A stretch of DNA of 64,000 bases from Dankookia rubra. Its GTDB lineage: Bacteria; Pseudomonadota; Alphaproteobacteria; Acetobacterales; Acetobacteraceae. The position numbers were made by a program, and so were the translations under genes. This document shows, piece after piece, positions 1 to 8,534 of the stretch; within the stretch, counting starts at the first letter, position 1; each line of letters begins with the position of its first letter. Location: NCBI RefSeq assembly GCF_004355005.1, contig NZ_SMSJ01000003.1, positions 219,858-283,857 on the forward strand, read 5' to 3'. The notes under the pieces are model-generated. The model was not told the origin of the DNA and ran no database searches. It saw only the letters and a program-made list of their open reading frames with translations.

Positions 1-698
1 CGGGCCGCGGCGGCGGCACGGATGCCGAAGCCGGCCGCGGCGCGGCCATCCGCCACCGCTGCCGCCACCTCATCCTCGGCCATGGCCGGCGCGGGCAGGA
101 AGCCGACATCGTCGAGCCGCAGCTCGGCTTCCGCCAGCAGGTGGAGCAGCAACGCATGACTGCCGGCGCGGCTCTGCCGGCCGATCACCGCAAGCCCGGG
201 CCGGGCCAGGTCGGCGACGCTGCCAAGGCCGAGCGGATTGCCCGGCCGGACGATCAGTCCCTGCTCGCGCCAAGCCCAGACCAGTCCGACCGCACCGCGG
301 CCGGCGAGCGCCGTGCGCACCGCCGGCTCATTGAAGGCGCCGGTATCGGGGTCGATCAGATGGCTGGCGGCGACTGCGGCCTCGCCGCGGGCCAGGGCCT
401 CCAGCCCGTCCAGGCTGCCGCCGCCGCGCAGCGCCAGGCCACAGCCGGATTGCCGAACCGCCCAGTCAAGCAGCGGGTCATGGCTGCCGGCCAGGATGGC
501 GGGCGGGGCGATGCCGCAAGCGATGCCGGGCGGGTCGGCCTGGCCAGCAAGCCAGCGTTCCAGCAGGGCGCGGGGAAAGAGCCACTTGCCGCCGAGCTGC
601 GCTGCCGGCACCCGGCGCTGGCGGGCCAGCTCGTAGAGCGATCGTTCGGAGAGGCGCAGCCAAGCGGCAGCCTCGCGCAGGGTCAGGACGTCCGGCAT
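1..698 (-). CDS. Helix-turn-helix regulator with periplasmic-binding-like sensor domain (3' end beyond window)
   Basis: The first ~55 residues form an excisionase/MerR-like helix-turn-helix (LTLREAAAWLRLSERSLYE, then the GGKWLFPRALLERWL wing). A type-2 periplasmic-binding-like region follows (ILAGSHDPLLDW, IGRQSRAGSHALLLHLL). This architecture is known from proteins that sense oxyanions such as molybdate or tungstate and is often found beside ModA/TupA receptors. The gene diverges from the TupA-like receptor at 784 with 85 bp between them, so it probably regulates that gene. The protein is open at the left edge after ~232 residues, so the C-terminus is missing. The start is the ATG at 696-698. 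The ligand is inferred, not visible. Confidence 0.75.
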   Translation of the reverse strand, partial: MPDVLTLREAAAWLRLSERSLYELARQRRVPAAQLGGKWLFPRALLERWLAGQADPPGIACGIAPPAILAGSHDPLLDWAVRQSGCGLALRGGGSLDGLEALARGEAAVAASHLIDPDTGAFNEPAVRTALAGRGAVGLVWAWREQGLIVRPGNPLGLGSVADLARPGLAVIGRQSRAGSHALLLHLLAEAELRLDDVGFLPAPAMAEDEVAAAVADGRAAAGFGIRAAAAA

Positions 699-783
699 CG
701 GGCGGCAAATTCCGGCAGGAAACGCCGCGGGGTCAAGCGCCGCCGGCGTTGTCGCGGCTGGCTGGCGGCCGCATCTGGGCGGC

Positions 784-1608
784 ATGACCATGCGCCACGG
801 CCTGCTCGTCCTCCTGCTCCTGCTGCCCGCCCTGCCGGCGGCGGCGCAGGAACGCTTCATCACCCTAGCCTCGACGACCAGCACCGAGCAGTCGGGCCTC
901 TTCGCGCACCTGCTGCCGGCCTTCACCGCCGCGACCGGGATCGGCGTGCGCGTGGTGGCGCTCGGGACCGGGCAGGCGCTGGATGTCGGCCGGCGCGGCG
1001 ACGCGGATGTGCTGCTGGTGCACGACCGGGCGGCCGAGGAGGCCTTCGTCGCGGAGGGCTGGGGCGGGCCGCGCCACGCGGTGATGTACAACGACTTCGT
1101 CGTCATCGGCCCGGCCGCCGACCCGGCCGGCATCGCCGGCTTGCGGGACAGTGCCGCGGCGCTGCGGCGGATCGCCGCCGCTGGCGTGCCCTTCGTTTCC
1201 CGCGGCGACCGCAGCGGCACACATGCGGCGGAGCTGCGGCTCTGGCATCTCGCCGGGATCGACGCCGCGGCCGGGCGCGGCGCCTGGTACCGGGAGGTGG
1301 GGCAGGGGATGGGCCCGGCGCTCAATGCCGCGGCGGCGCAGAGGGCCTACCTGCTGGCTGATCGCGGTACCTGGCTGGCCTTTCGCAACCGCCAGGACCT
1401 CCGGGTCTTGGTCGAGGGCGACCGGCGGCTGTTCAATCAGTATGGCGTGATCGCGGTGAGCCCGGCCCGGCACCCGCATGTGAAATCGGCCGAGGCGGAG
1501 CGCTTCGTCGCCTGGCTGGTCGGCCCGCCGGGCCAGGCGGCAATCGCCGCCTACCGGATCGAGGGGGAATCGCTCTTCTTCCCCAATGCCGGCCGCCCGG
1601 GCACCTGA
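784..1608 (+). CDS. tupA: TupA-like tungstate/oxyanion ABC receptor
   Basis: This 274-residue protein has a clear signal peptide (hydrophobic leucine run, cleavage near AAAQE). The mature part starts LASTTSTEQSGLFAHLLPAF, which matches the TTST..SGL anion-binding signature of TupA receptors. Further family segments are GTGQALDVGRRGDADVLLVHD, MYNDFVVIGP and FVSRGDRSGTHAAE. It should bind tungstate or a related oxyanion in the periplasm for an ABC importer. No TupB permease or TupC ATPase lies next to it, so its partners must be elsewhere. The divergent neighbour is a regulator with a related sensor domain. Molybdate instead of tungstate cannot be excluded. Confidence 0.8.
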   Translation: MTMRHGLLVLLLLLPALPAAAQERFITLASTTSTEQSGLFAHLLPAFTAATGIGVRVVALGTGQALDVGRRGDADVLLVHDRAAEEAFVAEGWGGPRHAVMYNDFVVIGPAADPAGIAGLRDSAAALRRIAAAGVPFVSRGDRSGTHAAELRLWHLAGIDAAAGRGAWYREVGQGMGPALNAAAAQRAYLLADRGTWLAFRNRQDLRVLVEGDRRLFNQYGVIAVSPARHPHVKSAEAERFVAWLVGPPGQAAIAAYRIEGESLFFPNAGRPGT

Positions 1609-1741
1609 GGCAAGGCAGCGGCCGGGCCTCCGGACTGCCGGCGTCACCGATCGCGGTGCATGTCGATCCTGGCGCGGGGAGCCCGGCGCGTTCCGACCTG
1701 TCCTGCCGCCCGAGCCGAGCCTCTGGCCCGGTCGCCGCGCG

Positions 1742-2035
1742 TCAGCCGGCGCTGACCCGGATATGGATCCGCCCGGCGCCCTGCAGGCGCGGCCGGGGGA
1801 CCAGCGCGGAGATGCGGCCGGGATAGGAGAGCCGACCCTTGGACACTAGCTCGGCGAAGGCGTTGCGCTCGGCGGGGGGCAGCCGGCCCAGGCATTGGCC
1901 GGCAGCGGAGAAGGCACCGACCGCCTGGCCGCCGCTCAGCATCCGCAGCTCGACCGCATCGCCGACCCGCGGCGAGGTAACCCCGGGCCCCGGCTCGCCC
2001 GTCAGATAAGTAAGAAAATCAAGGCCCTGCGCCAC
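1742..2035 (-). CDS. Small HIRAN-like protein
   Basis: A 97-residue protein starts at a GTG (2033-2035) preceded by a good Shine-Dalgarno sequence, AGGAAT, 8 nt upstream. The core (VGDAVELRM, then VGAFSAAGQCLGRLPPAE, then a basic stretch and IHIRV) resembles the HIRAN fold: a beta-rich module with a G..LG.LP turn, found in SNF2 helicases or as a stand-alone protein and linked to DNA-end binding. The similarity is weak and judged by eye. It is convergent with the tupA-like gene, with 133 bp of unremarkable sequence between them. The function here is unknown. Confidence 0.5.
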   Translation of the reverse strand: MAQGLDFLTYLTGEPGPGVTSPRVGDAVELRMLSGGQAVGAFSAAGQCLGRLPPAERNAFAELVSKGRLSYPGRISALVPRPRLQGAGRIHIRVSAG

Positions 2036-2296
2036 GTGCTTATTCCTGTGCGGTCACCCGGTCCGACGCTTCGAACCTGTCCGGTGGAGTATTGCCGCAC
2101 CATATGACAAACACATGGCGAATATAGGTCTGTTTTCGCATCTTTTCGGCGGTTTTCTGACGTTTACGCGAGCTTCGCCTCAAGCATGCGTAACAAGCGC
2201 ATGCGGGCTCCACCTTCCTACCCCGCGGCCGCCGGAGGCCATCCGGCGCCTCGCTGCCAGGGGCCGCAGGCCAGGCCTTCCTTCCTGCCCCGGCTT
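2036..2296. other. Gene-free, locally AT-richer intergenic region
   Basis: This is 261 bp between the stop of the FAD oxidoreductase gene and the GTG start of the HIRAN-like gene, both on the minus strand. Bases 2085-2170 are visibly poorer in GC than the surroundings. On the minus strand they contain a TATATT that could be a -10 element for the HIRAN-like gene, but I see no convincing -35. No coding potential stands out. Confidence 0.4.
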
Positions 2297-3403
2297 TCAT
2301 CCAGCCACGACGACATCCCGCACCATATCGCCCAGGGCGAGCGAGGCGGTGAGCCCGGGGCTTTCGATCCCGAACAGGTGCACCAGCCCCGGCACCCCGT
2401 GCGCGGCGGACCCCATGATGGTGAAATCCTGCCCCGGCGCGCCGGGCGGGACGATCTTCGGGCGGATCCCGCTGTAGCCGGGCGCCAGGACGCCATCCTT
2501 CAGCGCCGGCCAGTAGCGGCGGATGGCGGCGTAGAAGCTGTCGCCGCGGCGCGGGTCGACCTCGTAGTCGATCTCCTGCACCCATTCGACATCGGGCCCG
2601 AAGCGCGCCTGGCCGCCGAGGTCGATGGTCAGGTGGGTGCCGAGCCCGCCCGGCACCGGCACCGGGTAGATGAGGCGGGAGAAGGGGTTGCGCCCGGTCA
2701 GGGTGAAGTAGTTGCCCTTGGCGTAATAGGCGGTGGGCACCAGCTGGCTCGGCATGCCTTGCAGGCTGCGCGCCAGCTTCGGCGCGTGCAGCCCGGCGGC
2801 GTTCACCAGGCTGCGGCAGCGCAGCGCCATCGGCTCATCGCCGCCGACCTGGATGACGACGCCGTCTTCCGTCACCCGCCCGCCCAGCACGGGGGCGTGG
2901 AAGACGAAGACCGCACCGGCATTCCCGGCATCCCCCTGCAGGGACAGCATGTAGGCGTGGCTGTCGATGATGCCTGTCGAGGGCGAGAGCAGCGCCGCGG
3001 TGCAATGCAGCTCCGGCTCGAGCCCCAAGGCCTCGTCGCGCGTCAGCCGGGTCAGGTCGGGCACGCCATTGGCGGCGGCGCGGGCCTGGATGGAGCCGAG
3101 CTTGTCGGCCTCGGCCTCGTCGGTGGCGACGATCAGCTTGCCGCAATTGGCGTGCGGGATGCCGCGCTCCCGGCAATAGTCGTAGAGCCGGTGCTTGCCC
3201 TCGACGCAGGCTCGCGCCATCAAGCTGCCGGCGGGGTAGTAGATGCCGGCATGGATGACCTCCGAGTTGCGCGAGGAGGTCTCGGTGCCGATCCCCTCGG
3301 CGGCGTCGAGCACCAGCACCTCGCGCCCCGCAAGCGCCAGGGCGCGGGCCACCGCGAGACCGACAACCCCGGCGCCGACCACGACACAATCGAATTTGTC
3401 CAT
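2297..3403 (-). CDS. FAD-dependent oxidoreductase of the DAO / L-2-hydroxyglutarate oxidase type
   Basis: The 368-residue protein opens with a Rossmann FAD-binding motif, [17 protein letters not shown], followed by the acidic end of the second strand (VLVLDAAEG). [18 protein letters not shown] is typical of the LhgO/glycerol-3-phosphate-dehydrogenase-like branch of the D-amino-acid oxidase family, and [11 protein letters not shown] is the FAD-contacting region. These enzymes oxidise 2-hydroxy acids or secondary amines and pass electrons to quinone or oxygen. The frame extends upstream, but ATG 3401-3403 has a proper GAGGAAA ribosome site and begins right before the Rossmann strand. The enoyl-CoA hydratase gene lies upstream on the same strand (118-bp gap). 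The exact substrate is unknown. Confidence 0.8.
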   Translation of the reverse strand: MDKFDCVVVGAGVVGLAVARALALAGREVLVLDAAEGIGTETSSRNSEVIHAGIYYPAGSLMARACVEGKHRLYDYCRERGIPHANCGKLIVATDEAEADKLGSIQARAAANGVPDLTRLTRDEALGLEPELHCTAALLSPSTGIIDSHAYMLSLQGDAGNAGAVFVFHAPVLGGRVTEDGVVIQVGGDEPMALRCRSLVNAAGLHAPKLARSLQGMPSQLVPTAYYAKGNYFTLTGRNPFSRLIYPVPVPGGLGTHLTIDLGGQARFGPDVEWVQEIDYEVDPRRGDSFYAAIRRYWPALKDGVLAPGYSGIRPKIVPPGAPGQDFTIMGSAAHGVPGLVHLFGIESPGLTASLALGDMVRDVVVAG

Positions 3404-3520
3404 CGTTTCCTCGCCTGACTGGCGGATATCTGGTGCGCCCTTCGGCGACGTCACCGGCGCCACGTCATCGCCGGGCCGGGCCCACACACGCCGCGGGGGC
3501 GAGTGGCACCGACGCTCCGC

Positions 3521-4327
3521 TCAGCGCCCCGTGAAGACCGGCTTCCGCTTCTCCCGGAAGGCGGCCAGCCCCTCGCGGATATCCGCGCTGTCCTTCGCCA
3601 CCTTCATCCGCGCTTCCAGCGCCGGGACGTCGAGCGCCTGGTGGCCGATCTCGTTGATCGCCCGCTTGGCGCCCTGCACCGCCAGGGGCGCCAGCTCGCC
3701 GAGCCGGCCGGCGATGGCGTCGATCCGCGCGTCGAGCTCGCCCGGGGCGACCAGGTCGGTCAGGTAGCCGATCCGCAGCAGCTCCTCGGCGCTCTGCTCC
3801 TCCGCCAGCATGAACAGCCGCTTGGCATTGTTGAAGCCGAGGCGGGAGACGTAGCGCCGCAGCCCGCTTTCGTAATAATGCACGCCGATCCGCGCCGCCG
3901 GCATGAACATCACGGTCGCCGGGGTGACGCCGACGCGGAAGTCGCAGGCCAGCGCCAGGTCGGTGCTGCCGCCATAGACCCCGCCATGCAGCCGGGCGAT
4001 GGTCGGGATCATCAGCATCTCAAGCTGGTTGATCATGTCCTCGAAGGTGGCGCCCGGGGTGTCCTTGATGCCGCCGGCGGCGGCCTGCTGCGCCATGCCG
4101 TGCAGGTGCGCCCCGGCCGAGAAGGCCTTGCCGGTGGACGAGACGACGAGCACGCGGATATCCGGGTTCGACTCGACCTCGGCCAGCAGGGCGAGGATGC
4201 GGACGATGTCCTCGGGCTGGACGCGGTTCATCACCTCAGGGCGGTTCAGGTGCAGCGTGGCGCGGCTGCCGGAGATGGCGAGCGTCGGCAGGCTGCCCTC
4301 GTCCCGGGTCTTCACGGCAGCGCTCAT
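3521..4327 (-). CDS. Enoyl-CoA hydratase/isomerase family protein
   Basis: 268 residues of crotonase fold. Visible signatures are VLVVSSTGKAFSAGAHLHGM, the first oxyanion-hole region of crotonases, and IARLHGGVYGGSTDLALACDFRV, the second (usual form HG.a.GGG.ela..cD). The start ATG (4325-4327) follows GGAGGAGACC. These enzymes add water to, or isomerise, 2-enoyl-CoA thioesters. The catalytic glutamates of true hydratases are not obvious: the segment where one is expected reads PAARIGVHYYESGL. An isomerase or other crotonase activity is therefore possible. It diverges from a CoA-thioester lyase/transferase pair across 150 bp, suggesting one acyl-CoA degradation module. Confidence 0.85.
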   Translation of the reverse strand: MSAAVKTRDEGSLPTLAISGSRATLHLNRPEVMNRVQPEDIVRILALLAEVESNPDIRVLVVSSTGKAFSAGAHLHGMAQQAAAGGIKDTPGATFEDMINQLEMLMIPTIARLHGGVYGGSTDLALACDFRVGVTPATVMFMPAARIGVHYYESGLRRYVSRLGFNNAKRLFMLAEEQSAEELLRIGYLTDLVAPGELDARIDAIAGRLGELAPLAVQGAKRAINEIGHQALDVPALEARMKVAKDSADIREGLAAFREKRKPVFTGR

Positions 4328-4477
4328 CGCTTGGTCTCCTCCTGGCTTCCCCGCCTTGTGCCGGGCGGGCGCGCGGCGGGCAAGGTGGAGCGTCGGCGAA
4401 TACGCGGGACGACCCCCTGGCGCCCTTTCCGGCGCCGCGCCACTCTCGCGGCCAAATCCCGCCAGCGGAGGGCGCCC

Positions 4478-5437
4478 GTGTCCGATCTCCCGAGCCATGT
4501 CGACATCCATGAGGAAGGCCCGCGCGAGGGCTTCCAGATCGAGCCCGGGCCGATCCCGACCGCCGACAAGGTCGCGCTGATCGAGGCGCTGGCGGCGACC
4601 GGGCTGCGCCACATCCAGGTCTGCTCCTTCGTGAATACCAGGCTCGTCCCCGGCTGGGCGGATGCCGAGGCGGTGGCGGGCGGCTTCGCGCCGCGGCCGG
4701 GTGTCCACTACACCGCGCTCTGGTTCAACGAGAACGGGTTGCGGCGGGCATTGGCGTTCAAGGACCGGCTGACGACGACCGGGTCGATCTCGCTGGCGGC
4801 CTCCGACGCCTTCTCCCGCAAGAACCTCAACCGCGGCCATGCCGAGAACCTGGAGGCGATGCGGAAGCAGACCGCGGCGCACCTCGCCGCCGGCGTGCCG
4901 GTGACGCGGCTCGGCGTCATGGCCGCCTTCGGCTGCAACTACCAGGGCGATATCACCCCGGCCCAGGTGGTGCAGACGGTTGCGGACGGGCTGGCCGTCG
5001 CCGCCGAGGCCGGCGTCGCCATCACCGACATCTCGCTGGCCGACACCATGGGCTGGGCGACGCCGATCCGGATCGAGCGCGGCGTCGCCGCGGTGCGCGA
5101 GCGCTGGCCGGGGATGCGCATCGGCCTGCACCTGCACGACACGCGCGGCCTGGCGGTCGCCAACGCGCATGCCGGGCTGCGGCTCGGCGTTACCAGGTTC
5201 GACAGCACGGTCGGTGGCCTGGGCGGCTGTCCCTTCGCCGGGCAGAAAGGCGCGGCGGGCAATATCTGCACCGAGGAGCTGGCCCTGCTCTGCGAGGAGA
5301 TGGGCATCGCCACCGGCATCGACCTCGACGCGCTGATCGAGGTGGGCCGGCTGGCCGAGCGCATCGTCGGCCACCAGTTGCCCTCCGAGTTGCTCCGCGC
5401 CGGCAGCCTCGACGCCTTCCGCCGGAAGGCGGCATGA
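4478..5437 (+). CDS. Hydroxymethylglutaryl-CoA lyase-like enzyme
   Basis: 319 residues of the HMGL-like TIM barrel. EEGPREGFQIEPGPIPTADK near the N-terminus holds the catalytic/metal-binding start of the barrel (family D..RDG.Q; here EEGPREGFQ). GLHLHDTRGLAVANAHAG carries the H-x-H metal ligands. VGGLGGCPFAGQKGAAGN contains the catalytic cysteine loop of HMG-CoA lyases. Such enzymes cleave 3-hydroxy-3-methylglutaryl-CoA or related citramalyl-like thioesters to acetyl-CoA and an oxoacid. The start is a GTG with GGAGG just upstream. The stop overlaps the CoA transferase start by 4 bp, so the two are translationally coupled. The real substrate may be another branched hydroxyacyl-CoA. Confidence 0.82.
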   Translation: MSDLPSHVDIHEEGPREGFQIEPGPIPTADKVALIEALAATGLRHIQVCSFVNTRLVPGWADAEAVAGGFAPRPGVHYTALWFNENGLRRALAFKDRLTTTGSISLAASDAFSRKNLNRGHAENLEAMRKQTAAHLAAGVPVTRLGVMAAFGCNYQGDITPAQVVQTVADGLAVAAEAGVAITDISLADTMGWATPIRIERGVAAVRERWPGMRIGLHLHDTRGLAVANAHAGLRLGVTRFDSTVGGLGGCPFAGQKGAAGNICTEELALLCEEMGIATGIDLDALIEVGRLAERIVGHQLPSELLRAGSLDAFRRKAA

Positions 5438-6660
5438 GCGCCGAAGCCGGGCCGCAGCCGTTGCGGGGCCTCAGGGTCCTCGAGTTCAGCCACACCATCA
5501 TGGGACCCTGCGCCGGGCTGCTGCTGGCCGACCTCGGCGCCGATGTCGTGAAGGTCGAGCCCGCCCCGGCCGGCGACCACACCCGGCGGCTGCCCGGCTT
5601 CGCCTCCGGCTTCTTCGCCACCTTCAACCGCAACAAGCGCAGCCTCGCGCTCGACCTGAAATCGGCCGAGGGGCAGGCCGCCGCGCACCGGCTGGTGGCG
5701 CAGGCCGACATTGTGCTGGAGAATTACGGCCCGGGCACCATGGAGCGCCTCGGCTGCGGCTGGGAACAGCTTCGGGCGGTGAACCCGCGCCTGGTCTACC
5801 TGGCGCTGAAGGGCTTCCTCGCCGGCCCCTATGAGCACCGCCCGGCGCTCGACGAGGTCGTGCAATTCCAGTCCGGCCTCGCCTACATGACCGGCCCGCC
5901 CGGCCGGCCGCTCCGCGCCGGCGCCTCGGTCATCGACATCCTCGGCGCGGTCTTCGGCGTGACCGCTACGCTGGCGGCGCTGCGGGAGCGCGACGCGACC
6001 GGGCAGGGGCAGCGGGTCTGCTCATCCCTGTTCGAGAGCGCGGTCTTCCTGATGGGCAGCCACATGGCCGGCGCCGCCGCGACCGGCGAGGCGCCGCCGC
6101 CGATGCCGGCGCGGCGCGGCGCCTGGGGGATCTACGACGTCTTCGAGGCGACCGACGGCGAGCTCTTCATCGGCGTCACCAGCGACCAGCAATGGGCCCG
6201 CTTCACCCGCGCCTTCGGCCTGGATGACCTGGCGGCGGATGCGCGGCTGGCGACCAATGCGCAGCGGGCAAAGGAGAGGTCCTGGCTGCTGCCGGCGCTG
6301 CAGGCGGTGGTCGGCCGGCTGCCGCAGGCGGAGGTCGAGGCGCTCTGCGAGGGGGCCGGGATTTCCTGGGCTCCGGTCGGCAAGCCGGCCGACCTGTTCG
6401 AGGACCCGCATTTGCTGGCCGGCGGCGGCTTGCTGCAGACCGCCATCTCGGCGCTCGGCGGCGGCGCGCAGGTCGGGCTGCCGGCGCTGCCGCTCGAGTT
6501 CGGCGAGGGGCGCGGCCGCGTCACCCTGCGCCGGCAGCCGCCGCGGATGGGCGAGCACAATGCCGAGGTGCTGGCCGAGGCCGGCTATGCCGCCGCCGAG
6601 ATCACCGCGCTCTCGGCCGCCGGCGTGGTGATGGCGACGGAGCCGCCGCCCGAGGCCTGA
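5434..6660 (+). CDS. CaiB/BaiF family (class III) CoA transferase
   Basis: 408 residues. The N-terminal signature LRGLRVLEFSHTIMGPCAGLLLADLGADVVKVEP is the classic start of class III CoA transferases. FNRNKRSLALDLKSAEGQ and DIVLENYGPGTMERLG follow, the latter with the family's N-x-x-P-G region. The catalytic aspartate that forms the aspartyl-CoA adduct is normally near residue 170. It moves CoA between organic acids without ATP. The ATGA overlap with the lyase gene suggests it activates the acid that the lyase then cleaves, as in HMG, itaconate or citramalate pathways. That pairing is inference. Confidence 0.88.
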   Translation: MSAEAGPQPLRGLRVLEFSHTIMGPCAGLLLADLGADVVKVEPAPAGDHTRRLPGFASGFFATFNRNKRSLALDLKSAEGQAAAHRLVAQADIVLENYGPGTMERLGCGWEQLRAVNPRLVYLALKGFLAGPYEHRPALDEVVQFQSGLAYMTGPPGRPLRAGASVIDILGAVFGVTATLAALRERDATGQGQRVCSSLFESAVFLMGSHMAGAAATGEAPPPMPARRGAWGIYDVFEATDGELFIGVTSDQQWARFTRAFGLDDLAADARLATNAQRAKERSWLLPALQAVVGRLPQAEVEALCEGAGISWAPVGKPADLFEDPHLLAGGGLLQTAISALGGGAQVGLPALPLEFGEGRGRVTLRRQPPRMGEHNAEVLAEAGYAAAEITALSAAGVVMATEPPPEA

Positions 6661-6675
6661 CCGACGCGCCCCCCC

Positions 6676-7197
6676 TCAGGCGATTTGCGCGAGGTCCGGC
6701 GCCGCCGCGGCGGCCTGCTCCGCCCCGGTGCCGAGCGACCGGAGCAGCCGCAGCAGGGCCGGCTCCGAATCGCCGGGGCAGAGGGTCATGGCGATCCTGC
6801 CCGGCCCGGCTTCGACGACCTGCGCGGCCAGCATCGCGCCGAGGTCGCGGCCGCGATAGACAGGCTCCTCGGTCGCCACGATCTCCAGCCCCGGCAGCCC
6901 GCAGGCGGCGGCGATCACCGCGTTCCCGGCGAAGGCGCCCTGGACGACCACGCGGCCGAAGTCGAGCCCTGCGCAGAGCGCGGCGATCCCGGCCGCGTCG
7001 ACCGCGGGGCGGTCGCCGGGCGGTGCGGCTGCGGCGAGCCGGCCGAGATGTGCCAGCAGCGCGGCGCGGTCGGGCTCGCCCAGGCGGCGCACCCGCAGCC
7101 AGGGAACCCGCGGCGTCGGGAGGAGGACGTAGAGGCGCGGCGGCGGACCGCGGCGGCGGCGCGGGGCGTTGGCGTCGTCGAAGCGATGATCAGCCAT
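6676..7197 (-). CDS. GNAT-like protein of unknown substrate
   Basis: A 173-residue protein with a proline/arginine-rich start (NAPRRRRGPPPRLYVLLP). Its layout resembles GCN5-type acetyltransferases: DRAALLAHLGRLA near residue 60, a strand-like VVVQGAFAGNAVIAAACG, then VEPVYRGRDLGAMLAAQVV at the position of the acetyl-CoA loop (Q/RxxGxG/A), and PALLRLLRSLG at the end. The acetyl-CoA loop is not canonical, so activity is uncertain. ATG 7195-7197 is preferred over an upstream start because of GGGAG upstream. It is convergent with the CoA transferase, 15 bp away. Confidence 0.5.
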   Translation of the reverse strand: MADHRFDDANAPRRRRGPPPRLYVLLPTPRVPWLRVRRLGEPDRAALLAHLGRLAAAAPPGDRPAVDAAGIAALCAGLDFGRVVVQGAFAGNAVIAAACGLPGLEIVATEEPVYRGRDLGAMLAAQVVEAGPGRIAMTLCPGDSEPALLRLLRSLGTGAEQAAAAAPDLAQIA

Positions 7198-7273
7198 GCG
7201 CGTCTCCCTTCGGCTATGGGGCGGGGCGGCGCTGCAGACCGGCGCCGCCCCTGCAGCATCAAACATACCAATG

Positions 7274-7289
7274 TTCACAATTTAGTGAA
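7274..7289. promoter_or_regulatory. TTCAC-N6-GTGAA inverted repeat
   Basis: A perfect 5-bp inverted repeat around an AT spacer sits in the only AT-rich stretch between the MFS gene and the GNAT-like gene, both on the minus strand. A second small dyad, GTGC-N6-GCAC, follows at 7291-7304. The position ~80-90 bp upstream of the GNAT-like start fits an operator or promoter element, but no matching regulator is known from the sequence. Confidence 0.3.
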
Positions 7290-7338
7290 TGTGCTCTTGC
7301 GCACAGTTTGTTTAACGCTTCCTGACGGGCCGGAAAAT

Positions 7339-8520
7339 TCAGCGGCCGAGGCGCGAGTTCCGCCAGGCGATCGCCACGCCCAGGGCCGGCAGCAGGGCCA
7401 GCAGGGCGAAGCCGGTCGCATAGGATCCCGCCGCGCCGATCAGCACCCCGAGCAGTGAGGGGCCGACCACCACGCCGGCGAAGGCGACCGCCAGCACCCC
7501 GCCCGCCGCTTCCCCGGCGCGGCCCGGCGCCGCCAGCCGCGCGGCCTCGGCCATCAGCACCCCGTTCCAGCCTGCGGCGCTGCCGCCCAGCAGGCCGAAG
7601 AGCCCGACCACCGCGGCCTCCGGCCAGGTCATGGCGAAGGGCAGCAGCAGGCCGCCAGCGAGGGTGACGGCGCCGATCGCCGCCAGGGTCCGCATGCCGT
7701 CGCCCCAGGCATCGGCGACCAGCCCCCAGCCCAGCCGGGCCAGCGCGCCCGTCGCCTGGGTCACCGCCGCGACGGCACCGGCCGCCACCGGGGTCCAGCC
7801 GAATTCCTCGACGAGCATCGTCACCGTGTAGGCGCCGAGCGCCAGCTGGAAACCGGAGTAGAGCGCCGAGATGGTGGCTAGCCCGGCCATGCCTGGCTGG
7901 TCGCGCAGCGCCCGCCAGCCGCCGCCAGCGCCGGCTCCGAGCGACGCCGCCGGATCGCGCTCGGCCGCCCAGGGGCGGTGGAAGACGCCGAAGGCCAGCG
8001 CCGCGAGCAGCAGCAGCGCCGCCACCGCCAGCACCGCGCCGCGCCAGCCGACCCGGTCGGCGAGCGAGGGCAGCAGCAGCCCGGCCAGGGCACCGCCGAT
8101 CGGCACCCCGGTCTGCTTCACCGCGAAGACCATGTTGCGCCGCTTTGCCGGGGCCAGCCGGGCCAGCACCTCGGTCGCCGCCGGATTGGTCAGGCCATAG
8201 CCGAAGCCGATGAGGAAGGATCCCAGCACCGCCCCGGCCAGCCCCGCGGCCAGCACGCCGAGGCAGGCGAGCCCGGCCGCCGCCAGCGCCAGCTGGGTGC
8301 AGCGGGCCGAACCGAAGCGCCGCAGCGCCCCGGCCGAAAGCATCGAGGTGGCGCTGGCCGCGAGGTAGACGCAGGCCACCTGCCAGCCGATCCAGTGCGG
8401 CGCGGCGCCGAGGTCGCGCGCGGCGATCGGCGCCAGGACCGGCAGCAGGAAGACGGTCAGCGTCGCCAGCGCCTGCGCCGCGGTGGTCGCCGCCAGCGCC
8501 GCGCCGAGCCCGCCGAGCAT
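7339..8520 (-). CDS. MFS transporter
   Basis: 393 residues with about twelve hydrophobic segments. PATEVLARLAPAKRRNMVFAVKQTGVPIGGALAGLLLPSLADRVGWR matches the CynX/NimT-like MFS pattern, with the K/R-x-Q-G-x-P-x-G element in TM5. The central cytoplasmic loop is HRPWAAERDPAAS, and the C-terminal half starts near residue 205. The start ATG (8518-8520) lies 14 bp after the stop of the SDR gene, so the two are probably one transcript. The carrier likely moves an organic acid related to the oxidation done by the SDR. The substrate is unknown. Confidence 0.8.
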   Translation of the reverse strand: MLGGLGAALAATTAAQALATLTVFLLPVLAPIAARDLGAAPHWIGWQVACVYLAASATSMLSAGALRRFGSARCTQLALAAAGLACLGVLAAGLAGAVLGSFLIGFGYGLTNPAATEVLARLAPAKRRNMVFAVKQTGVPIGGALAGLLLPSLADRVGWRGAVLAVAALLLLAALAFGVFHRPWAAERDPAASLGAGAGGGWRALRDQPGMAGLATISALYSGFQLALGAYTVTMLVEEFGWTPVAAGAVAAVTQATGALARLGWGLVADAWGDGMRTLAAIGAVTLAGGLLLPFAMTWPEAAVVGLFGLLGGSAAGWNGVLMAEAARLAAPGRAGEAAGGVLAVAFAGVVVGPSLLGVLIGAAGSYATGFALLALLPALGVAIAWRNSRLGR

Positions 8521-8534
8521 GGCGCGGCCAGCCG

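Noticed and set aside
2040-2138. Possible small minus-strand gene of ~33 codons ending near 2040
   Set aside because: No ribosome site or conserved motif; it overlaps the likely promoter of the HIRAN-like gene.
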